This document shows positions 7,542 to 13,716 of a stretch of 13,716 nucleotides of DNA, piece by piece (position 1 is the stretch's first letter; each line of letters opens with the position of its first letter). The position numbers were made by a program, and so were the translations under genes. Under the pieces are notes generated by a model. That model was given only the letters and a program-made list of their open reading frames with translations, did not search any database and was not told where the DNA came from. Source of the DNA: Chloroflexota bacterium (lineage in GTDB: Bacteria; Chloroflexota; UBA4733); contig JAMCTA010000006.1 in assembly GCA_023381895.1 (NCBI GenBank), forward strand, positions 1-13,716. Direction: 5' to 3'.

Positions 7542-8157
7542 GTGCCGTAGCGAGGTGGGTACGGACACCAGCTCACCAGCAACAGCGCGTCCTCGATCGA
7601 ACCTTGCAACGCTTGGGCGGCGCTCGATTGGGAGATCCGCTGGAAGTTCTTCCTCTTGCGCGCTCCCTGTTGCGACGCATTCGAGCCTTGCACTCAAATC
7701 GCGGGCAATCGAGTGCCTCCAGAGCCACCAGTCAGCAGTGTCCATAGCCAGAGCGTCGAGGCTCCGACTACCAGGCATCGACCGTAACGCCGCTGCCTTG
7801 GGCACCCGTTCGAACATGTGGTATTCGTGCTGATCTGAGGGGCCGGCCGGGTCCCTTCATCCGCTCCTCGAGCGCTGGCGAGGCGGAGGCGGCCAACATG
7901 TCGGCAAGGTATCGGTCAAGGTTGGCGTGCTCGAGGTGGACACATGCGAGCTGTAGACGTAGTGACGCGCGGGCGCCTGAGAATCAGGTTGCATATGGTG
8001 TGTGCTACCCTGCGGGTGACGTGGTGCCACTCCTCCGGACGGGGCCCCTCCCGGGCGTTCAACGACCAGGCGAAACGGCGCTCGCTGTGCCGAGCGGCGG
8101 GGATACCCCTTTGCGCTGGGGGGCTGCGCCTGGGGATGGGGGAAGCCTTCGTCAACC
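7542..8157. other. Long non-coding stretch between hsdR and the SPARSA operon
   Basis: These 616 bases hold no gene I can recognise. A 99-codon frame from 7534 overlaps the hsdR end but is Ser/Ala/Arg-rich with no family signature. A frame over about 7551-7736 reads a helix-like QQQRVLDRTLQRLGG stretch, which may be a relic. The segment from about 8030 to 8150 is very G-rich and includes a small hairpin, CGCTCG/CGAGCG, near 8079-8096. The promoter of the SIR2-Argonaute operon must lie here unless it is read from hsdR, but no convincing -35/-10 pair is visible. Confidence 0.5.
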
Positions 8158-9930
8158 ATGTCTACGTGGCCCTACGGGACTCGCTATCTGGGGGGCGACG
8201 TGGAGGTCGCTGACTTTCTGCGCTTCTATCAGGTACGGGCACCGAACATCATGTGGCTGCTTGGTGCGGGGGCATCGGCGGCCGCGAACATCCCCACCGC
8301 CTACGATCTAATCTGGGACTTCAAGCGAACGCTGTACTGCGCCGCGCAGAAGGTGTCGATTCGAACCTGCGAGGATCTGGGGAATCCTTCACTTCGCGCT
8401 CGGCTTCAGCGCTATTTCGACAGCCTGGGAACATTCCCGGCTCAGGATGCTGACGACGAATATGCCAGCTATTTCGAGGCCGCCTATCCGGCAGAGAGTG
8501 ACCGTCGGCGCTACATCGATCAGTTCGTTTCCAACGCCGCTCCCTCCTATGGTCACCTCGCCCTGTCCGCCCTCCTCAAGCTGGATCGGATGCACGTCAT
8601 CTGGACCACAAACTTCGACCGAGTGGTGGAGGACGCCGCGATTCTCTTACTCGGCGGGAGTGGCAAGTTGGTGACGGCGACACTGGATACCGCGGCGGTA
8701 GCGCTCCAGGCCATGAATGAAGGACGCTGGCCGTTGCTCGTCAAGCTCCATGGAGACTTCCAGTCGCGCCGTCTTAAGAATACGACCGATGAGCTCCGCG
8801 CTCAGGACGTGGAGCTTCGACGCGCATTCGTCGAAGGCTGCAAGCGCTTCGGTCTCGCAGTCGTTGGCTATAGCGGTCGTGACCGTTCGGTTATGGAAGC
8901 CCTGCACGAGGCAATCGATGGTGGCCACGGCTATCCATCCGGCCTGTTCTGGTTCTATCGTGCTCAAAGCCCGTGTCTCCTATCGGTCACGGCCTTGATC
9001 GCGAGCGCCGCAGCGAAAGGCATCCAGGCTGACCTTATTCCCGTCGAGACGTTCGACGAACTCATGGCGGACCTCCTGCTGTTGCAGCCGGATCTCCCGG
9101 CGGATATTACCGAACACCTGAACCATCGCCCGCGTCGGCTTTCCTCTGCACCTGTCCCGCAGCCAGGAAGATCGTGGCCGGTCATCCGCCTCAACGCGCT
9201 GCCTATTCTCGTCGCACCCATGACATGTCGGCGAATCGTGTGCTCCATAGGGGGCGCTGCCGAGGTCCAAGCGGCCATCGAAGCAACCGGAGCGGACGTC
9301 GTCGCTGCGCGGCGGAGCGTTGGGGTGCTGGCCTTTGGGAGCGACAGTGAGGTGCGTAAGGCGTTCGAATCGCGGGGAATTACCGAGTTTGACCTACATG
9401 CGATCGAGTCACGCCGGTTGCGCTATGACTCCGCCGAACTGGGCCTCCTCTATGATGCCCTCGCCCGGGCGCTGGCGCGAGAGTACCCGATACGTGTGGA
9501 CCGGCGTCGCTCGTCGTTGTTGCTGATCGTCGATGCGGCGCGAGCGGAACATGCGGGGCTGAGGAGCCTGCGGCAAGTGATCGGTGGTATGACCGGAACA
9601 GTTCCCGGCTCGGGTCTAGGCTGGTCCGAAGCGGCTCGCCTTCGCCTGGAATACCGGCTGGATCGCATATTTCTGCTCTTTGAGCCGACCGTTTGGGTTG
9701 AGCATGCGGATGACGACAGCTATGCGCTCGTCACGAAGGAGTTCGTTCGCGAGCGGCTGGCAACGCGCTATAACCGAGTGTGGAACCAGTTGCTGGAAGC
9801 CTGGGCCGAGATAATCGTCCCCGATGCGCAGGAGCGTACGGTTCGCGCCTTCGGCGTCAGCGATGGTGTCGATGCCTCCTTCACTATCTCCAAGATCACC
9901 GCCTTCAGCCGAAGGGGACGGCCACTATGA
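8158..9930 (+). CDS. SIR2-APAZ NADase effector of a short-Argonaute (SPARSA) system
   Basis: This 590-residue protein is the effector half of a short prokaryotic Argonaute system. The N-terminal SIR2 domain shows GAGAS at 36-40 (nucleotide binding), TTNFD at 150-154 with the catalytic-site Asn152, KLHGD at 196-200 with the catalytic His198, and VVGYSGRD at 235-242. From about residue 330 to the end is the APAZ region, which stands in for the N-PAZ part missing from short Argonautes. It ends in long helices (RYNRVWNQLLEAWAEIIVP). Homologous SPARSA effectors hydrolyse NAD+ when the Argonaute partner, loaded with a guide RNA, pairs with invader DNA, leading to cell death or arrest. The ATG at 8158 has GGGGGAAG 13 bases upstream; a GTG at 8200 is a possible alternative. 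The stop overlaps the Argonaute start (ATGA), so the two are translationally coupled. Confidence 0.92.
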   Translation: MSTWPYGTRYLGGDVEVADFLRFYQVRAPNIMWLLGAGASAAANIPTAYDLIWDFKRTLYCAAQKVSIRTCEDLGNPSLRARLQRYFDSLGTFPAQDADDEYASYFEAAYPAESDRRRYIDQFVSNAAPSYGHLALSALLKLDRMHVIWTTNFDRVVEDAAILLLGGSGKLVTATLDTAAVALQAMNEGRWPLLVKLHGDFQSRRLKNTTDELRAQDVELRRAFVEGCKRFGLAVVGYSGRDRSVMEALHEAIDGGHGYPSGLFWFYRAQSPCLLSVTALIASAAAKGIQADLIPVETFDELMADLLLLQPDLPADITEHLNHRPRRLSSAPVPQPGRSWPVIRLNALPILVAPMTCRRIVCSIGGAAEVQAAIEATGADVVAARRSVGVLAFGSDSEVRKAFESRGITEFDLHAIESRRLRYDSAELGLLYDALARALAREYPIRVDRRRSSLLLIVDAARAEHAGLRSLRQVIGGMTGTVPGSGLGWSEAARLRLEYRLDRIFLLFEPTVWVEHADDDSYALVTKEFVRERLATRYNRVWNQLLEAWAEIIVPDAQERTVRAFGVSDGVDASFTISKITAFSRRGRPL

Positions 9931-11369
9931 TCGCCGAGGCATCCGAATTACCTGGCCACGAATGGCTGAGCGAACCCGAACTCGCCTTCCATCCGGAACG
10001 GGTCGAGGATAGGAGCATTCATCCGCTCCGAGGACTCGTCGAGTTTGGTCCATACAGTCGCTCCCTGGTTAACACTGTGCTCGATCCGATCCGAGTTGGG
10101 ATGATCGTCCCGCACGGTGAGGCACGTCGGATGAACGCCCTCCTAGACGAACTGGAACAGAGACACCATCCACGCGAGCGGATGGATTATCTTCCCGAAT
10201 TTCTCGGTTTCTCACGGATAATGGGCCTCCGCGCGGTCGGAGTGCCACAAGCTCGCGTCGAATTGCCGCCTACCCTGGATGACGAGATTGGAGGATCGCT
10301 GCACCCGCACGTACTTCTTGCAGAGAGGATTACTCGGGCGCTCTCAACCTTGCAGGCACTGCGCTCCGATTTTGATGTGCTGCTCATCTACCTCCCTGAC
10401 CGGTGGCAAGACTGCTTCTACGGACCGGCAGAGGAAGACTTTGATCTGCACGATTACCTAAAAGCCGTCACGGCTTCCCGAGGAATTCCCACCCAGATCG
10501 TTCGCGAAGACAAGGCCCTCGCGTATCCTTGCCGCTGTAGCGTCATGTGGCGGTTGGCCATCGCACTCTACTGCAAGGCTGGAGGCGTACCGTGGAAACT
10601 TGCCCATGCTGATCCGGACATGGCCTACGTCGGGCTAAGCTATGCGGTCCGTCCGATAAATACTGACCGAGGGCGCTACGTCACCTGCTGTAGTCAGGTC
10701 TTCGACGCTGACGGCGCGGGCTTGGAATTCATTGCCTACGAAACGGATGAGGTTCACATCGAACGGGACAATCCCTTTCTCAGTCGCTCGGAGATGCGAC
10801 GGGTGATGGTGCGCAGTCTTTCGCTGTATCAGCGTCGCCACGCCGGCCGTGCGCCCAAACGTGTGATCATCCACAAATCGACTGAGTTTAAGCCTGATGA
10901 AATCGATGGCTGCTTTGACGCCTGGCGCTCTGCAGAAGGCTTGGATCTCGTGCATGTGCAGCAGGATGTCATCTGGAGAGGCGTCGGCATTGATCAGCCG
11001 GTCGATCGCAGCGGTCCCCGTGGTAACCCAGCGCCCTATCCAATCCTTCGTGGAAGCTACCTACCACTCGGCAATCGGGATGTTCTTCTCTGGACTCAGG
11101 GGAACGTCCCGGCAGCGGCGGCCGGTAAGAATTTCTATAAGGAGGGCAAGGCGATACCGGCTCCACTCCTGCTTTCCCGTTACGCCGGCCACGGGGGATG
11201 GAACGATAGTTGTCGCTGGATGCTGGGGCTTACTAAGATGAACTGGAATAATGATGGACTCTACGATCGTCTCCCAGTGACGATGGAGTATGCGCAGGTG
11301 CTCGCGCGCACGATCAAGCGAATGCCCCAAGTTGGACCCCGACCGTACGAGTTTCGCTTCTTCATGTGA
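9927..11369 (+). CDS. Short prokaryotic Argonaute (MID-PIWI), catalytically inactive
   Basis: This 480-residue protein is a short prokaryotic Argonaute with only MID and PIWI domains; the N and PAZ lobes of long Argonautes are absent. The MID region (about 125-230) includes the conserved CKAGGVPWKLA block typical of this clade. The PIWI region begins near 232. At the positions of the first two catalytic Asp residues it has Ser238 (YVGLSYAV) and Ser318/Thr319 (VIIHKSTEF), so it should bind but not cut target. The C-terminus PYEFRFFM is typical, because short Argonautes end in hydrophobic residues that reach the guide-binding pocket. The ATG at 9927 lies 8 bases after AAGGGGA (9912-9918) and overlaps the SIR2-APAZ stop by 4 bases. 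I prefer it to an earlier in-frame codon at 9780, which lies inside the upstream gene. Function: guide-directed sensor that activates the SIR2 NADase. Confidence 0.93.
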   Translation: MIAEASELPGHEWLSEPELAFHPERVEDRSIHPLRGLVEFGPYSRSLVNTVLDPIRVGMIVPHGEARRMNALLDELEQRHHPRERMDYLPEFLGFSRIMGLRAVGVPQARVELPPTLDDEIGGSLHPHVLLAERITRALSTLQALRSDFDVLLIYLPDRWQDCFYGPAEEDFDLHDYLKAVTASRGIPTQIVREDKALAYPCRCSVMWRLAIALYCKAGGVPWKLAHADPDMAYVGLSYAVRPINTDRGRYVTCCSQVFDADGAGLEFIAYETDEVHIERDNPFLSRSEMRRVMVRSLSLYQRRHAGRAPKRVIIHKSTEFKPDEIDGCFDAWRSAEGLDLVHVQQDVIWRGVGIDQPVDRSGPRGNPAPYPILRGSYLPLGNRDVLLWTQGNVPAAAAGKNFYKEGKAIPAPLLLSRYAGHGGWNDSCRWMLGLTKMNWNNDGLYDRLPVTMEYAQVLARTIKRMPQVGPRPYEFRFFM

Positions 11370-11726
11370 GCTGGAAACTATTGAACTGGCGCGTGGAGAG
11401 GCGCCGCTATCGCACGTTGACAATGGATTCGTTCGACGACTCCTGAGGTGAGCGACTAGCGATTGGATGGCATCAATTGTTGCGGCCGCGGCAACTCAAC
11501 CCAAGTCGCTTCCGACTGATCGATCAACATGTCACTGCCGACGATCCCAGGCGGCACCGAGCGTCGCGAGACAACCGCTGCTGGTAGCCTGCGGCAGGCA
11601 AGGCGGCGGACTGCCCGCTATAATATGGCTGCTCGGTGGCCTAGGTTTCGCGGCGACTACGGTCCAGGCGTTATGGCGAACGACATAGTTGATCGACACA
11701 CTAATTTGGGAGCAGCCTGAGGGTTG
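11370..11726. other. Intergenic stretch after the Argonaute gene
   Basis: No recognisable gene is present. A weak hairpin (GGCGC 11388-11392 / GCGCC 11401-11405) follows the Argonaute stop without a T-run. A second small inverted repeat, GTTGC/GCAAC, spans 11479-11495, and a 10-base palindrome TGATCGATCA is at 11517-11526. A 73-codon frame from 11467 ends in a hydrophobic stretch but has no good ribosome binding site and looks accidental. Confidence 0.45.
11619..11624 (+). promoter_or_regulatory. Candidate -10 box upstream of the ATPase fragment
   Basis: A perfect TATAAT hexamer stands out in GC-rich sequence about 100 bases before the ATG at 11727. No TTGACA-like hexamer lies 16-18 bases upstream, and no extended -10 TG is present, so this is only a candidate. 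Confidence 0.25.
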
Positions 11727-12230
11727 ATGCTGAGAATTTCGGGCATTCGGCTGCGGAACTATCGGACATTCGACGACTGTTCACTCAATCTCCGACCGAG
11801 GACGGTCATCTTGGGTGCCAACAACGTCGGTAAAACTTCGCTGCTCGAAGCCATCGAGAGTGTGCTGGGTGCTGGTCGCCGGGGTTACGGCTTCACCGAG
11901 GATGACGTTAGGCGAGGCTCGCCTCCCGGGACGAGGATCATTGTAGACCTGACCATCCGGTCGGACGATGGACAGCCACTGGATGCGGGCCAGCATGCTG
12001 TGTTCGGGACGCATGGCGACGTGTACGACGAAGATCGAGAGCAGCTACTCGTTCGCTCTCGGCCAGCCGGTGTTCTCCCTCGTGGACTCCCTCACCAAGC
12101 CGATCGACGCCTACGCGCTGCGCCTCCAGACCGGCCAGACGCTGCGCGTGCAGGTGAGCGCAGACCTGCCGGGCGTGCAGTACACCGTGGAGGCCACCGC
12201 GCAGTGAGCCGAGCAGCGGCACCAGACTAA
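11727..12230 (+). pseudogene. OLD/RecF-like AAA ATPase, 5' fragment
   Basis: The first ~110 codons encode the N-terminus of an OLD-family or RecF-like ATP-dependent nuclease. They start MLRISGIRLRNYRTF, the usual opening strand with an Asn-Tyr-Arg motif, and the Walker A GANNVGKTS lies at residues 30-38. A second strand region reads TRIIVDLTI. From about residue 105 (near 12040) the family-like text ends. The frame then runs through Arg/Ala/Pro-rich residues to a stop at 12228-12230, because the DNA from here on belongs to another gene read in a different frame. Walker B, the ABC signature and any TOPRIM nuclease domain are therefore missing. The ATG at 11727 is preceded by GAGGG (11719-11723), slightly close. 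Such nucleases act in phage defence (Gabija GajA, OLD), so this may be a dead third defence gene beside the SPARSA operon. Confidence 0.65.
12040..12207 (+). pseudogene. 3' tail of an unrelated, probably secreted beta-sandwich protein
   Basis: In a different frame from the ATPase fragment, 55 codons followed by a TGA stop (12205-12207) read like a genuine protein end: FALGQPVFSLVDSLTKPI, then DAYALRLQTGQTLRVQVSA and a final VQYTVEA strand. The alternating hydrophobic pattern with a Gly-Gln turn resembles bacterial pre-peptidase C-terminal-type beta domains of extracellular proteins, but this is a resemblance by eye only. No start codon or ribosome binding site belongs to it, so it is a 3' remnant joined to the ATPase piece near 12035-12060. 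Confidence 0.4.
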
Positions 12231-12682
12231 GGCCTGGCCAGTGTCTCGCTCAAGTCTTCGTCGGAGCGCTGGTCGGCGCCAGCGGAAAAAGCGCGGTGGA
12301 TATCTTCCTTCAGTTGCTGGTGGAACGACTTGCCCCACAAGTAGCGGTCCTTATCCCGAAGAGTGAGATCGGACGGTGCAGCCTGATCGACCTTCGCCTT
12401 GAACTGCTGCAGCGCGCGTACGCGCGCCTCGGCCCCGTCGCCAGCACCCAGCAGGAGCAGCGCCATGGCCTCCGTATTCATGCGCGGCACTTCGGCGAGC
12501 AGCAGACCGCGCAGGTACACGGCGGCCCAGTCGCGCTGCTCGCTGCGCGTGAAGCACGGCGCGAAGTGGGCGTGGTAGGCCGCCAACTCCTCCGCCAGCG
12601 CGTCCACCTCGCCCGTCGTCAGCACCTGCGGGGTGGACGACTCCGCAAGCAGGTCACGAATGCCCCATGCCTCTGCTGTCAT
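12227..12682 (-). pseudogene. IS701-type transposase N-terminus fused to an unknown C-terminal tail
   Basis: The minus-strand frame has 151 codons. Residues about 28-94 match the N-terminal region of IS701-family DDE transposases: AAYHAHFAPCFTRSEQRDW, then AAVYLRGLLLAEVPRMNTEA, then GAEARVRALQQF. The family normally exceeds 400 residues and goes on to a GEG.W.D segment and the catalytic Asp; neither is present. After Phe94 (near 12401) the text changes to charged residues including LRDKDRYLWGKSFHQQLKED, an unrecognised tail ending at 12227. A strong ribosome binding site (GGGAGGAGG, minus strand, 12692-12700) lies 9 bases before the ATG. The hybrid may therefore still be translated, although it cannot transpose. 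Confidence 0.65.
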
Positions 12683-12736
12683 CGCCGCACGCCTCCTCCC
12701 GCTGCCAGTCGCTGCCTATGCTAGCACGCCATGTCT

Positions 12737-12761
12737 CGTTGCCGTACTAATATGAGCAACG
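12737..12761. promoter_or_regulatory. Inverted repeat between the divergent transposase relic and dehydrogenase
   Basis: Arms CGTTGC (12737-12742) and GCAACG (12756-12761) flank a 13-base AT-richer spacer containing TAATAT. It sits in the divergent intergenic region and could be an operator or part of an IS end. No transcription factor can be named. Confidence 0.25.
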
Positions 12762-12870
12762 CCTACACTGGGTGAGACAATAGCAGACTCTATGCAGTCT
12801 TCGCGCTACCTCTTCGAGTGCTAGACTCGCCGCGCGTAGTGCGTATGAGCGAGACGGAGAGAGGTGCGCA

Positions 12871-13716
12871 GTGAAGCCAAAGGCACTCTACATTCTCAAC
12901 TCCGATGCCTACGAGTGGATCTACGGTCCCGACGAGCGCCGGGACATCGCAGCGATGGTGGACGTCATAGCTCCACCGCAGAACCGCGCCTCGATCACTG
13001 CTGATCTCTCCGTGCTGTCTGAGGTGGAAATCGTGCTCGCTGGCTGGGGAACACCGGTGATGGATGCTGCTTTCCTTCAGCAGGCGCCACGCCTGCGGGC
13101 GGTGTTCTACGGAGCCGGCTCGGTGCGTGGGTTCGTTACCGATACGCTCTGGGAGCGCGGCGTCGTAGTGACCAGCTCCTTCGCCGCCAACGCCGTTCCC
13201 GTTTCCGAATACACCCTCGCCGCGATCCTCTTCTCGCTCAAGCACGGCTGGCGCGTCGCTGCTCAGATCAAACGGCTGGGGGCATATCCACCGCGTCCAC
13301 CCGTCCCCGGCGCCTATGGCAGCACGGTGGGGCTCATCTCGCTCGGCATGGTTGGCCGGCTCGTTGCCGAGCGCCTCCGCCCGTTCGATCTGCGCGTCAT
13401 TGCGTACGATCCCTCCGTCCAGCCTAGAACAGCCAGTGCCCTCAACGTCGAGTCCACCTCTCTAGAGGCTCTCTTCGATCAGGCAGACGTGGTCAGTCTC
13501 CACACCCCCTGGCTGCCAGAGACTGAGGGAATGATTACGGGCGCACTTCTCGATCGCCTGAAGCCGGGGGCAACATTCATCAACACCGCTCGCGGCGCCA
13601 TCGTCCGTCAGGATGAACTGATCGACGTGCTGACCCGCCGCCCCGACCTCTGGGCGGTGCTCGACGTGACCTATCCTGAGCCACCTCCACCCGGCTCACC
13701 ACTCTACACGCTGGAG
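12871..13716 (+). CDS. D-isomer-specific 2-hydroxyacid dehydrogenase (partial, 3' end missing)
   Basis: The frame runs 282 codons to the window edge without a stop, so the C-terminus is missing. It encodes an NAD(P)-dependent 2-hydroxyacid dehydrogenase. The N-terminal catalytic domain includes VPVSEYTLAAILFSLKHGW (110-128), the family's hinge helix. The nucleotide-binding Rossmann motif reads ISLGMVG (156-162), where the first Gly of the usual GxGxxG is Ser157. Asp180 in VIAYDPS is the usual cofactor-ribose acidic residue, predicting NAD preference. Catalytic Arg241 (NTARGAIV) and Glu270 (YPEPPPPGSPL) are present; the catalytic His would lie beyond the window. The GTG at 12871 is preceded by GAGAGAGG (12857-12864) at 6-base spacing. 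Substrate is unknown: glyoxylate, hydroxypyruvate, lactate or phosphoglycerate-type substrates are all possible. It appears to be an ordinary metabolic gene marking the island's right border. Confidence 0.9.
   Translation, partial: MKPKALYILNSDAYEWIYGPDERRDIAAMVDVIAPPQNRASITADLSVLSEVEIVLAGWGTPVMDAAFLQQAPRLRAVFYGAGSVRGFVTDTLWERGVVVTSSFAANAVPVSEYTLAAILFSLKHGWRVAAQIKRLGAYPPRPPVPGAYGSTVGLISLGMVGRLVAERLRPFDLRVIAYDPSVQPRTASALNVESTSLEALFDQADVVSLHTPWLPETEGMITGALLDRLKPGATFINTARGAIVRQDELIDVLTRRPDLWAVLDVTYPEPPPPGSPLYTLE

Noticed and set aside
7534..7833. 99-codon frame overlapping the hsdR stop
   Set aside because: The ATG overlap looks like coupling, but the product is Ser/Ala/Arg-rich, lacks any domain signature and has no good ribosome binding site.
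7898..8311. 137-codon frame running into the SIR2 gene
   Set aside because: It overlaps the SIR2-APAZ coding region in another frame by over 150 bases and its residues resemble no family.
11388..11405. Hairpin after the Argonaute stop as a terminator
   Set aside because: The stem is only 5 pairs with an 8-base loop and there is no following T-run.
11467..11688. 73-codon frame with a hydrophobic stretch, possible small membrane protein
   Set aside because: There is no ribosome binding site, and the only hydrophobic run (PAIIWLLGGLGFAATT) is short and late. Too weak to call a gene.
1..13716. CRISPR array
   Set aside because: No regularly spaced direct repeats of 20-40 bases are visible anywhere in the window.

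Overview
The window is about 60% GC by eye. It reads as a bacterial defence island made of several modules, with decayed genes and transposase remnants at its edges. The FtsH-like gene, the IS701-type transposase fragment, the many PIN toxin-antitoxin pairs and the 2-hydroxyacid dehydrogenase would fit a Chloroflexota-type genome (for example Thermomicrobia). That placement is a weak inference; no rRNA or tRNA gene is present to settle it.

Left part (1-2133): the 3' end of a divergent FtsH-like AAA+/M41 zinc protease gene, then about 670 bases of decayed DNA holding a minus-strand transposase relic, then an intact AbrB-type antitoxin / PIN toxin (VapBC) pair. Middle (2174-7541): a type I restriction-modification locus carrying hsdS (specificity) and hsdR (restriction/translocase). 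Between them sit a complete Phd/YefM antitoxin / PIN toxin pair and the tail of a third antitoxin (DUF433). No hsdM methyltransferase is present in the window, which is odd for a locus that keeps an apparently intact restriction subunit.

Right-centre (8158-11369): a two-gene operon joined by an ATGA overlap. It encodes a SIR2-APAZ NADase and a short MID-PIWI Argonaute whose first two catalytic Asp positions are replaced. This is the SPARSA architecture: a guide-loaded Argonaute senses invader nucleic acid and unleashes the SIR2 effector, which depletes NAD+ and kills or arrests the infected cell. It is the most notable system here. The architecture is known, so the novelty would lie in the individual sequence and in its context.

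Right edge (11727-12682): a graveyard of partial genes. A 5' piece of an OLD/RecF-like AAA ATPase is joined out of frame to the 3' tail of an unrelated, probably secreted protein. Facing it is a minus-strand hybrid reading frame made of an IS701-type transposase N-terminus and an unrecognised C-terminal tail. An ordinary gene follows from 12871, a D-isomer-specific 2-hydroxyacid dehydrogenase that runs off the window end.

Together the genes give DNA restriction, abortive infection by NAD+ depletion, and toxin-antitoxin modules that could stabilise the locus. Transposase relics on both sides suggest the island was assembled and eroded by mobile elements.
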